A model generated the notes under the pieces. It had not been told where the DNA came from. It ran no database searches and saw only the letters and a list, made by a program, of their open reading frames with translations. A program made the position numbers and the translations under genes. 64,000 nucleotides of DNA from Fictibacillus nanhaiensis. Its GTDB lineage: Bacteria; Bacillota; Bacilli; Bacillales; Fictibacillaceae. The stretch covers positions 868,001 through 932,000 of the forward strand of contig JAEACG010000001.1 in assembly GCA_016401345.1 (NCBI GenBank). The letters are read 5' to 3'. Of this stretch, positions 8,911 to 16,512 are shown piece by piece; positions within the stretch are counted from its first letter, which is position 1; each line of letters starts with the position of its first letter.

Positions 8911-9231
8911 CTAAATAAAATAATCTTTATAATAAACAAAGATGGAGACAAACGAAACAAGCGTATAAATAATAGCTGTATAATAAGGATAACTTGGTTT
9001 GAACGTAGCTTTTTCTTCTTCAATCTTGATTCCGGTCATAGCTTGTGCCTGCATGCGAACCATGTTTGATGAAAGTCCACCTTTCGAAGTGAAAAATCGA
9101 ATCGTGAGAGCAAAAATCAAACCAACAAATAATGAAGTATCAATAAACGCCACTCCTAATAGATTTGCAACCACATAATTAACGACTAGCATTAATATTA
9201 CGGTTACGATGCAGCTTATTACGTGTTTCAT
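8911..9231 (-). CDS. Membrane protein, unknown, 106 residues
   Basis: Hydrophobic segments cover about residues 5-25, 30-47 and 84-105, with a basic/acidic cytosolic loop (RMQAQAMTGIKIEEEK) between. The start is well supported by GGAGGGGATG just upstream of ATG 9231. I do not recognise the family. It lies between another small membrane gene and the comK terminator on the same strand. Confidence 0.65.
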   Translation of the reverse strand: MKHVISCIVTVILMLVVNYVVANLLGVAFIDTSLFVGLIFALTIRFFTSKGGLSSNMVRMQAQAMTGIKIEEEKATFKPSYPYYTAIIYTLVSFVSIFVYYKDYFI

Positions 9232-9302
9232 AACATCCCCTCCTTAACTGGTTATACGCATCACAAGGAAGAAAGTTCCAGATAAATGAAAAACATTGAA
9301 TG

Positions 9303-9333
9303 AAAAAACGCCCATGCATATTGCATCGGGCGT
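9303..9333 (-). terminator. comK terminator
   Basis: ACGCCC-ATGCA pairs with TGCAT-CGGGCGT, and on the minus strand the stem is followed by TTTTTT. Confidence 0.8.
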
Positions 9334-9354
9334 GATTCTATTATTCTACTTCTC

Positions 9355-9849
9355 TTAATATCTTATTATTCTTTCACTCACTCGCTCACTAAGAATATAT
9401 CTATATTGTGCTGTTCGGAAAAGTTTAGCCTCTAATGCATATTTAGATTGGGGTAAGATTAAATTTGCGGTGTTTTTAAAGTGGACACTGCATGTGTCGG
9501 AATCTATAGAATCTATCCGTTGAACATGTGATTGGGATAACCAGATGCACGTTTCATTCTTAGGAGATTCTACAGGAAAAAAGAAAATGCCAAGTTCGAG
9601 GTTAATCATGATAGGAGATAGACTAACATAGCCCATTGAACGACGCACTGCTTCACGCCTGCCTTCATAGCTAGATCCAAAGAACAAACAGCTCTCGTTA
9701 ATGATCTTGATTGGACTGAGTGCAACTCTTTCGTTTTTTTCGCTTTCTAATATCTCGGTTTGAACCTCTCCGTATTCGTTATAAAACGGTAAGAGTGCCA
9801 TCGTGCTCGTGTTAATTTCGTAGGATCGAAGAAGTAATGTTTTTTCCAT
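9355..9849 (-). CDS. comK: Competence transcription factor ComK, short form
   Basis: A 164-residue protein recognised by the ComK core: SYEIN at 9-13, SCLFFGSSYEGRR at 53-65, PIMINLELGIFFFP near 79-92 and LFRTAQYR near 143-150. ComK activates DNA-uptake genes by binding AT-boxes in minor grooves. B. subtilis ComK is about 192 residues; this one stops after RIIRY and lacks the C-terminal tail that carries the FMLYPK-type MecA contact. A terminator follows quickly, so the short end looks natural rather than broken. The upstream AT-rich palindrome may be regulatory. It is divergent from the cyanophycin genes. Confidence 0.85.
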   Translation of the reverse strand: MEKTLLLRSYEINTSTMALLPFYNEYGEVQTEILESEKNERVALSPIKIINESCLFFGSSYEGRREAVRRSMGYVSLSPIMINLELGIFFFPVESPKNETCIWLSQSHVQRIDSIDSDTCSVHFKNTANLILPQSKYALEAKLFRTAQYRYILSERVSERIIRY

Positions 9850-9980
9850 TTATACATCCTCCCTTTAAATAGTTAAACGAATCATAACTCCTCCCCTTTA
9901 AAAAATTAGAAAGTAAAATACTCCCAATAGGTAAATTATACTAATTGTTTTGACAAGAATCTATATAATTTTACAAAAAT

Positions 9981-10006
9981 TTTAACTATTTAAATAAATA
10001 GTTAAA
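9981..10006. promoter_or_regulatory. AT-rich palindrome between comK and cphB
   Basis: Arms TTTAACTATTT (9981-9991) and AAATAGTTAAA (9996-10006) flank AAAT. The same half-site AAATAGTTAAA recurs at 9867-9877, beside the comK ribosome site. The 272-base gap between comK and cphB holds nothing else I can name. It could be a repressor site for comK; I do not find clear AAAA-N5-TTTT ComK box pairs. Confidence 0.45.
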
Positions 10007-10121
10007 TAATTCCTCAAATAGGTTTGAATACTAGCGGATCGTGGAATACATAACAGGGCGAAATGGACGATTATTTCGACCTGTTTTTCCTACTACTTAA
10101 TGAATAAGAGGCTGATGAAAG

Positions 10122-10916
10122 ATGGCAAAAGGTGATCTGCTGATCATTGGTGGCAATGAGGACAAGAGCGAAAAGAAAATAATCTTATCTAGATTCTCTG
10201 CACTATGTAAAAATCGTCAGGGACCGATCGGAATCCTGACAACTGCATCCGGCTATCCGGAAGAAGTAGGCAGTGAATACTATCAACTGTTTCAAACATT
10301 GCATGGTACGAAGCCACTACTTTTCCATTTAGATTCCCGTGAAAAAGCGGAAGATCCTGAATTACCCGAACAGCTTTCTTCCCTGTCTGGTCTTTTCATG
10401 ACAGGCGGCGATCAATTACGATTAACAAGCATTTTAGGTGGGACATCTTTTTATAAACACCTCTTTCGAGAATGGAAAGACGGTTTGATCATCGGTGGAA
10501 CGAGTGCCGGTGCTGCTGTAATGAGCAGATTGATGATAATATCATCAAAACTGTTTGAAAAAGAAGATGTTTCCATACTTGAGTTAGGTTCAGGCTTTGG
10601 ATTTTTAGAGGACGTAATTATTGATCAGCACTTTTCTCAGCGTGACCGTTTTAGTCGTCTCATGCGAGCTATCGCGTTAAATCCTCAGATCATTGGCATC
10701 GGAATTGATGAAAACACGGCAATCTGGGTTCATAACGACGGTAAGCAGTTTGAGGTAATCGGTGAGTACAACGTCAGCATATTTGATGGCAAAACCTCGA
10801 CTTACGTAGACATCGCTGAGAATAAAGGAAATATGACGATTTCCGATATCCGTTTCCATACATTAGGAGCAGGTGCTGTTTTTGACTTATACAAACGAGA
10901 ATTAATCATCACTTAA
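10122..10916 (+). CDS. cphB: Cyanophycinase
   Basis: A 264-residue S51-family serine peptidase that cleaves cyanophycin, the multi-L-arginyl-poly-aspartate polymer, to beta-Asp-Arg dipeptides. The nucleophile elbow GGTSAGAA places the serine at S128, and a glycine-rich MTGGDQ segment at 93-98 is conserved in the family. The length matches cyanobacterial CphB. The gene is followed 15 bases later by cphA, whose ribosome site overlaps the cphB stop, so the two form an operon. The pairing makes the function call firm. Location should be cytosolic; there is no signal peptide. Confidence 0.92.
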   Translation: MAKGDLLIIGGNEDKSEKKIILSRFSALCKNRQGPIGILTTASGYPEEVGSEYYQLFQTLHGTKPLLFHLDSREKAEDPELPEQLSSLSGLFMTGGDQLRLTSILGGTSFYKHLFREWKDGLIIGGTSAGAAVMSRLMIISSKLFEKEDVSILELGSGFGFLEDVIIDQHFSQRDRFSRLMRAIALNPQIIGIGIDENTAIWVHNDGKQFEVIGEYNVSIFDGKTSTYVDIAENKGNMTISDIRFHTLGAGAVFDLYKRELIIT

Positions 10917-10931
10917 GGAGAGAACGTCTTA

Positions 10932-13559
10932 GTGAAAATCAACCGCGTCAATTACTTAACAGGACCGAACCTTTACAGCTTTAAACCTACTATATGGATT
11001 GAGCTTGATATAGAAGAATTTGAGGAAAAACCCTCTAATACATTACCAGGGTTTGTAGATTCATTGTTAAAAGTCATTCCATCCCTTCACACACATACTT
11101 GTTCAAGGGGTTATGCGGGCGGATTCGTAGAACGCCTTCATGAAGGAACGTGGATTGGCCATATATTAGAGCATATCGCCCTTGAGATTCAACATCTTGC
11201 TGGTATCTCAGTCAAACGTGGCAAAACGATCACAAGTGAACGAAAAGGAATTTATTTTGTAACCTATGATTATGCAGAACCGAAATCAGGTCTATACGCT
11301 TTCGAAGCTGCACTTGAAATTGTAACCGCTATCTTAGCAGGAGATGAAATCAGCGCTGACTCGTACATCTCGCACACCTCTGACCTGTACCATCTACATA
11401 AATTAGGTCCGAGTACAGAGGCCATTTATGAAGCTGCTAGAAAACGAAAGATTCCAGTAGAGCGTATCGGAACAAACAGCTACTTAAGAATCGGAACAGG
11501 TAAAAAGCAAAAATCCGTCCAGGCAACCATCTCCTCCCAAACGTCATATTTAGCAGTAGAAAATTCTTGTGATAAAGATATGACCAAAGCATTAGTAAGA
11601 GGTGCTGGGCTCCCAGTTCCGAAAGGTGATGTAGTTTCCAATGAATATGAGTTGCTGCAATCTGCTGAGAAAATTGGTTATCCGCTTGTCATTAAACCGC
11701 TTAATGGGAGACAGGGTCAGAACATCATAACAAATATTCAAAATGATACAGATTTAATTGCTGCTTTCCGCTGTGTGTTCAGCGAAGGTACTTCATATAT
11801 TCTAGAGCGATATTATGCAGGCAACGATTACCGTTTTTTCGTTGTAAATAACGAGTTAGTTGCAGCAAGTCTTCGTCTCCCGCCATTCGTAATCGGTGAC
11901 GGATATAAGACGATAGCTGAACTTATTGATGAAGAAAACTTAAATCCATTGCGCGGTGATGGTCATGAAAAAGCGATGAGCAAGATTCCTTTAGATGAAC
12001 GTACGGTCGTTCATCTTGAGAAGAGTGGCTATTCTCTTCAATCCGTATTGAACAAAGGAGAGTCTCTAGAAGTATTAGGTAACGCAAACCTGTCTACAGG
12101 TGGTTCGGCAATCGATGTGACAGAAGACGTTCACCCTGACTACCGTAACATGGCCATTGAAGCTGCGGCTGCAGTAGGTCTTGATATTGCAGGAATCGAT
12201 ATTTTATCGCCCGATGTAACGGTTTCCTTTATTGAAGGTGAAGCTGCCATTCTTGAAGTAAATGCAGCTCCTGGTATCCGTATGCATCTTCATCCATCAC
12301 AAGGAAAAAGTAGAGATGCTGGTGGAGCAATCGTGGACTATCTGTTTGGTTCTCGTGAGGAAGCTGCGGTTCCCGTTGTGGCTGTAACAGGTACAAATGG
12401 AAAAACGACGACCACTCGTCTTGTATCACATCTTTTACAAAAGGAAAACATCACGGTTGGATATACGTGCTCTGATGGGGTTTGGATTGGTGATCAGCAA
12501 CTAGACGAAGGAGATTGCAGCGGACCAAGAAGTGCTCGTAAAGTTCTATCTCATCCTTCTGTAGATATTGCCGTCTTAGAGACCGCTCGTGGTGGAATGC
12601 TGCGCGAAGGCCTTGCGTTTCGCTATTGTGATGTTGGAATCGTAACAAACGTTAGTGAAGATCATCTTGGCTTAAATGGGGTAGAAACATTAGACGATTT
12701 GAAGAAATTAAAGCAAACAGTTGCTGAAGTTGTTCTTCCTGAAGGTACATGTGTTTTGAACGCTGACGATTCACGATGTGTGGATATGGCAAATCATACA
12801 AATGGCAAAGTAATCTTTTTCTCCCTATCAGTATTGAATCCAGTTATTCAAGATCAGTTAAAGCAAGGGTTAAAAGTTTGGTATCTAGAAGATGACTGGG
12901 TGGTATTTAACGAGAACGGTAAAGCGGAAAGGTTCCTTCCTGTATCACACATTCCGATTACGATTAATGGCGCTGCCCGACACAATATCGCAAATGTCCT
13001 AGGCGCACTCGCAGCCGCTCATTCTTTAGGAAGACCTTTGTCTGAATTAAGAAGCAAAGTGATCACTTTTCTTTCATCGGAAAATCAAAACAGAGGACGC
13101 TTTAATGTACTAAACATTCATGATCGTACAATTGTAGTAGATTATGCGCATAACCCTGCTGGCTTGAAGGCACTTTTTGAAACGGTAGATCAACTAAAGA
13201 GTGGTCGAGTAATAACGGTTGGATCAGCAGCTGGAGACAGACAAGACCAAACGATACAAGAGATGGGCCGAATCTTTGGAGCTCACTCTGATATTTTTAT
13301 CATCAAAGAAGATGTAAACCTAAGGGGACGGATTCCTGGAGAAACGGTTCATCACCTATATACAGGTGTAAAAGAAGCGGAGGGCATTACATCCGTTTCT
13401 GTTTATCCTAAAGAAGCTGAGGCCTTGATCCAAGCATGGGAATGCTCAGAGCCTGGTGATACACTTGTTTTCCTCTATGACGAATACACGTCCATTCAAG
13501 GTATTCTGCAGAAAATCAGAAACTCAAAAGCTGTCGGTGTCCTGCAGAAGGCAGAATAA
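10932..13559 (+). CDS. cphA: Cyanophycin synthetase
   Basis: An 875-residue enzyme that extends a poly-aspartate backbone and attaches arginine side chains using ATP. It has the usual three parts: an N-terminal domain to about 160, an ATP-grasp domain (VIKPLNGRQGQN near 253-264; EVNAAPGIRMH near 442-452) and a Mur-ligase-like domain with the P-loop TGTNGKTTT at 486-494. Length equals characterised CphA enzymes and no motif is missing. GTG at 10932 follows AAGGAGAG. With cphB it gives a complete synthesis/degradation pair for a nitrogen and carbon reserve. A strong terminator closes the operon. Confidence 0.95.
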   Translation: MKINRVNYLTGPNLYSFKPTIWIELDIEEFEEKPSNTLPGFVDSLLKVIPSLHTHTCSRGYAGGFVERLHEGTWIGHILEHIALEIQHLAGISVKRGKTITSERKGIYFVTYDYAEPKSGLYAFEAALEIVTAILAGDEISADSYISHTSDLYHLHKLGPSTEAIYEAARKRKIPVERIGTNSYLRIGTGKKQKSVQATISSQTSYLAVENSCDKDMTKALVRGAGLPVPKGDVVSNEYELLQSAEKIGYPLVIKPLNGRQGQNIITNIQNDTDLIAAFRCVFSEGTSYILERYYAGNDYRFFVVNNELVAASLRLPPFVIGDGYKTIAELIDEENLNPLRGDGHEKAMSKIPLDERTVVHLEKSGYSLQSVLNKGESLEVLGNANLSTGGSAIDVTEDVHPDYRNMAIEAAAAVGLDIAGIDILSPDVTVSFIEGEAAILEVNAAPGIRMHLHPSQGKSRDAGGAIVDYLFGSREEAAVPVVAVTGTNGKTTTTRLVSHLLQKENITVGYTCSDGVWIGDQQLDEGDCSGPRSARKVLSHPSVDIAVLETARGGMLREGLAFRYCDVGIVTNVSEDHLGLNGVETLDDLKKLKQTVAEVVLPEGTCVLNADDSRCVDMANHTNGKVIFFSLSVLNPVIQDQLKQGLKVWYLEDDWVVFNENGKAERFLPVSHIPITINGAARHNIANVLGALAAAHSLGRPLSELRSKVITFLSSENQNRGRFNVLNIHDRTIVVDYAHNPAGLKALFETVDQLKSGRVITVGSAAGDRQDQTIQEMGRIFGAHSDIFIIKEDVNLRGRIPGETVHHLYTGVKEAEGITSVSVYPKEAEALIQAWECSEPGDTLVFLYDEYTSIQGILQKIRNSKAVGVLQKAE

Positions 13560-13560
13560 G

Positions 13561-13593
13561 AAAAGCAGTTCCCTTTTAGGGAGCTGCTTTTTA
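13561..13593. terminator. Terminator after cphA, shared with convergent gene
   Basis: AAAGCAGTTCCCT pairs with AGGGAGCTGCTTT (one G-T pair), followed by TTTTT. It is nearly symmetric and may stop transcription from both sides. Confidence 0.85.
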
Positions 13594-13597
13594 CCGT

Positions 13598-14002
13598 TTA
13601 TGCTTTAAGTGTTTTAACAACAATCGCTTGTGAAGCACTCTTAATTAAGCACCCTTCCAAATCTCCTTCACTTAACAAGCCGAGCATGATCGCAGACTTT
13701 ACCTTTTCCTCATCTGGTTTTGGTACATGATGAATGAGATCTGTCATATTCAACTGAGTGAGTCTATTCACTGTCTTTTCTTCGTGAAACTTCTCTGATT
13801 TTCGGATCTGCCGCTGCAATTTGTAGTTGTTTACTGTTACTTCACCTTTCTCGTTTTGGCCAACTAAATGATCAAAATAAATATGAAAGACTTTTTTTAG
13901 TTCATCTAGTTCTTTTTCTAATTCTTTTTTCTTCTCGCTAAGTTTGTTATATTTTATGATCAAGTCTTCTGATATGGTATAGTTCGTATTTTGTGTAGTC
14001 AA
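13598..14002 (-). CDS. Coiled-coil protein, unknown
   Basis: A 134-residue charged protein. Residues about 15-45 (KLSEKKKELEKELDELKK and onward) look like a coiled coil, followed by a basic segment (YKLQRQIRKSEKF) and a more hydrophobic C-terminus. No family recognised. The start is TTG at 14002, with GGGAGGG 9 bases upstream. It is convergent with cphA and next to the DUF3934 micro-protein gene on the same strand. It may be a structural or DNA-associated protein; there is no direct evidence for either. Confidence 0.65.
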   Translation of the reverse strand: MTTQNTNYTISEDLIIKYNKLSEKKKELEKELDELKKVFHIYFDHLVGQNEKGEVTVNNYKLQRQIRKSEKFHEEKTVNRLTQLNMTDLIHHVPKPDEEKVKSAIMLGLLSEGDLEGCLIKSASQAIVVKTLKA

Positions 14003-14118
14003 AGCTCGTCCCTCCCATTTACCAATGAATAGTTCATCTTATGGTAGATTTGAGTGATTTATTCCAAAATAAAAACCACCTAACTTTAGTAGTCAGATGG
14101 CCCACTGTTCTATTTTTA

Positions 14119-14277
14119 TTAATTGTTTTCTGTTCCACTTTCGTTCTCTGGTTTATTCTTACCTTTACTCACATAAGGCTTTGGACCTTTTTTCTTACTG
14201 CTGGATTTCCAACGGTTCCATCCCTTTTTCCCAGTTCCTTGCCCTACGCCGCTTTTCTTGCCTTTTGCTTTACTCAT
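14119..14277 (-). CDS. DUF3934-like basic micro-protein
   Basis: A 52-residue, lysine- and glycine-rich protein beginning MSKAKGKKSGVGQGTGKK and containing GWNRWKSSSKKKG. The pattern of a KGKKSG start, a GTGKKGWNRW core and a KPY segment matches what I know of the Bacillus DUF3934 family, whose role is unknown. ATG 14277 has GGAG 8 bases upstream. A plus-strand frame across the same bases (14041-14364) lacks a ribosome site and is a shadow. The high charge suggests nucleic-acid or ribosome association, which is inference only. Confidence 0.75.
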   Translation of the reverse strand: MSKAKGKKSGVGQGTGKKGWNRWKSSSKKKGPKPYVSKGKNKPENESGTENN

Positions 14278-14387
14278 TTTAATCACTCCATGACCGTTCT
14301 TGTGCTTATTTCAAGCAGTAATTTGAATTATACTACATTAGCGGCGGCGGGGATAGTTCCGTAGACAGTGCTAGGAGCTCTGGATTA

Positions 14388-14485
14388 TAAAATTATGTGA
14401 TGTCGGCCATTTTTTATGTGATAATCCCCATTTTTTATGTGATGAGTGCAAATTTTTATGTGATTTCCCTAAGAAATTATTTGAT
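14388..14485. repeat. Tandem array of an ATTTTTTATGTGAT-type unit
   Basis: Units occur at about 14388 (degenerate), 14409-14422, 14430-14443, 14451-14464 and 14472-14485 (degenerate), giving a period of 21 bp, two helical turns. The shared core is TTTTTATGTGAT; intervening bases differ. The array lies about 100 bases upstream of the NERD gene in an otherwise empty 300-base gap. Confidence 0.7.
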
Positions 14486-14583
14486 TCACACTATTTTAAG
14501 GTTCAGTTATTCAGAAACTCGTTTATTGAAAGCCAAATTATGGAGTCCTATAATGAGTTCATAAGCCTAAAGGAGGTTATTTT

Positions 14584-15552
14584 ATAAAAAAACAACCGCA
14601 CATCCCCTATGTCATACAAAAACTCAGCACAGTTATTGACAGATTAGAAAGCTGTCATCAAAAACGTTCAAAATTGGAAGGAAATCTGGCAAAATATATG
14701 GCTGGCCATAACGGTGAAAAATCCCTACAGTATTTTTATCGGTATCTACCAAAACAAGAGGCTGATATTATCCATAATATTCGAATTAAGCACATGGAAT
14801 TCTTTTTTCAGATCGATACACTTATTATTACTTCTAAATTTCTTATTCTGTTAGAGATAAAAAACTATACAGGAGATCTGTTCTTTGATGATAAATATGG
14901 ACAACTCATTCGGACTTCAAGTAAAGGAAGAGAAATATTCGAAGACCCTATTCAACAAGTAAAACGACAATCTTTCCATTTAAATCAAGTGCTTGAACAG
15001 CACAAAATCCCTAAGATCCCCATTGAAACATTAGTTGTTATTACTAACTCACGAACTTTTGTTGATAGTTCAGAGACATATAGAAATGCATTAAAGTTAG
15101 TAATTAAAAGCCCGATGTTACTTAGTAAGTATGAAGAATTCAATGCTCAATATAAAAAGGATGTGCTCTTTATGAAAGAAAGAAAAAAGATCAAAAGATT
15201 ATTGATGAAGTTAAACGAACCATATAACCCCGATATCTTAAGCTATTATGGAATTGATAAAAGTGAGTTGATAACAGGGGTGCTTTGCTCAAAATGTAAC
15301 ACTCAAATGAATCGGATAAACGCTAAATGGGAGTGTGCAGCCTGTTTTCATACCTCTAAGACTGCACATGTTGGAGCATTGAGGGATTACGCTCTTATCA
15401 TTTCGATGGATATAACAAATAAAGAATGTAAAGATTTTTTACATTTATCAACAAGTATGCAAGCTTACTATCTGCTCAACTCACTAAATCTTCCATACAC
15501 TGGAACATCCCGCAGGACTCGAACCTATCACCTAGACTCCCTCATCACTTAA
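14584..15552 (+). CDS. NERD-domain protein with C-terminal zinc-ribbon-like cysteines; apparent AUA start
   Basis: A nuclease-related-domain protein of about 322 residues. The NERD core is visible: GHNGEKSLQYFY, then FFQIDTLIITSKFLILLEIKNYTGD in segments, where the D and E-x-K residues match the NERD active-site pattern. Near the C-terminus CSKCNTQ and CAACF form a CxxC pair of pairs. A perfect AGGAGG at 14571-14576 is followed 7 bases later by ATA at 14584, and the frame is open and conserved-looking from there (KKQPHIPYVIQKL). The first standard start is TTG at 14674, which would lose 30 residues and has no ribosome site. I therefore place the start at ATA, with doubt. Function is unknown; the family is thought to process DNA. 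Confidence 0.7.
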   Translation: MKKQPHIPYVIQKLSTVIDRLESCHQKRSKLEGNLAKYMAGHNGEKSLQYFYRYLPKQEADIIHNIRIKHMEFFFQIDTLIITSKFLILLEIKNYTGDLFFDDKYGQLIRTSSKGREIFEDPIQQVKRQSFHLNQVLEQHKIPKIPIETLVVITNSRTFVDSSETYRNALKLVIKSPMLLSKYEEFNAQYKKDVLFMKERKKIKRLLMKLNEPYNPDILSYYGIDKSELITGVLCSKCNTQMNRINAKWECAACFHTSKTAHVGALRDYALIISMDITNKECKDFLHLSTSMQAYYLLNSLNLPYTGTSRRTRTYHLDSLIT

Positions 15553-15931
15553 TCTGCTTCTTCAACTTTTCAGCATCTTCCCTACTAAGCTTCACATACT
15601 TGTGTTCATTTGAATCCACGATTTCCGCAACCCTATCATCATGAAACCAAATTTTATATTCTTCCAATCTCTCAGGCATGTTAGGATCATACAGATAGAA
15701 AAGAGTTAAAGTCATATCTTCTCTTCTCGACATCTGCATTTTAGCGTTTTCCCACTTCACTTTTTCAAATAACGCACCAATCGATTTCACCTGCTCCTCA
15801 TCCGTTATGATTCCACCATCACCCGTTCGCATCTCACTTAGTTGATAATCAACACGGATCAGCTTCTCAGCCTCGTTGTACCCAGCTAAACTCATCATTA
15901 GTGAGAGCACGAGCATCCATTTTTTCATCAA
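15545..15931 (-). CDS. Secreted or membrane-bound protein with a degraded lipobox, unknown
   Basis: A 128-residue protein with a signal-peptide-like start (MMKKWMLVLSLMMSLAGY). The lipobox would read LAGC, but residue 18 is tyrosine (TAC where TGC or TGT would be expected). It may be a former lipoprotein now exported or membrane-held. The mature part is charged and unrecognised. Its ATG overlaps the upstream GNAT stop by 4 bases, so the genes are translationally coupled. Its 3' end overlaps the convergent NERD gene by 8 bases. Confidence 0.65.
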   Translation of the reverse strand: MMKKWMLVLSLMMSLAGYNEAEKLIRVDYQLSEMRTGDGGIITDEEQVKSIGALFEKVKWENAKMQMSRREDMTLTLFYLYDPNMPERLEEYKIWFHDDRVAEIVDSNEHKYVKLSREDAEKLKKQIK

Positions 15932-16494
15932 TCAGCAGGATTGATAATAGCCATTTGTTGATGATCTTCCCACTTTCCATTAATCTTTACATTCTTACGA
16001 GCTAGTCCTTCTTTTTCAAAACCAGCTTTTTCTAACACTCGAATAGAACCAACGTTGTGCGGCATCACACCCGCTTCCACTCTATGAAGGTTAATCTCTT
16101 CAAATGCGTATTTTACAATCAAACGCACAGCTTCTGTCGTATAGCCTTTTCCATTGTGCTTTTCATCTAAAAAGTATCCGACAAAGGCACTTTGAATGGA
16201 TCCGCGCATTACCGCAAACAGGTTGACCGTCCCAATCAGTACCTCTTCTCCTACTGTAAAAATACCAAAATAGTAATCTAAATCTTGCTTTGCATTCTCT
16301 ACTAACATCTGAATTCGTTTCTGCTGATTTTCAAGGGAATAAAAATCATCGCTACGTTCCATGGCAAACTTACTGAAGAACTCCCGGTTCTCTAATTGAA
16401 GATTCACCATATCCTCTGCATCCTCAACGGTCAATAATCTAATATAAATATTGTCTCCTGATAATTTAACATTTGTTTCCACGCTTTGATTCAT
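15928..16494 (-). CDS. GNAT acetyltransferase (RimJ/RimL type)
   Basis: A 188-residue N-acetyltransferase. The N-terminal strand IYIRLLTVEDAEDM, the segment GTVNLF, and YFLDEKHNGKGYTTEAVRLIVKYAF, where the GKGYTTEA part is the acetyl-CoA pyrophosphate loop, are typical of RimJ/RimL-like enzymes. LHRVEAGVMPHNVGSIRVLEKAGF (in pieces) is the usual second half. Such enzymes acetylate ribosomal protein termini or small amines; the substrate here is unknown. It is the middle gene of a three-gene minus-strand unit. GGAGAG precedes the ATG. Confidence 0.85.
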   Translation of the reverse strand: MNQSVETNVKLSGDNIYIRLLTVEDAEDMVNLQLENREFFSKFAMERSDDFYSLENQQKRIQMLVENAKQDLDYYFGIFTVGEEVLIGTVNLFAVMRGSIQSAFVGYFLDEKHNGKGYTTEAVRLIVKYAFEEINLHRVEAGVMPHNVGSIRVLEKAGFEKEGLARKNVKINGKWEDHQQMAIINPAD

Positions 16495-16512
16495 TATATT
16501 TCTCTCCGTTTC

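Noticed and set aside
9901-10020. ComK AT-box pairs (AAAA-N5-TTTT) in front of comK
   Set aside because: I could not find two properly spaced boxes by eye, so I do not claim autoregulation.
14041-14364. Plus-strand frame of 107 codons
   Set aside because: No ribosome site, and it lies antisense to the DUF3934 micro-protein gene, which has one.
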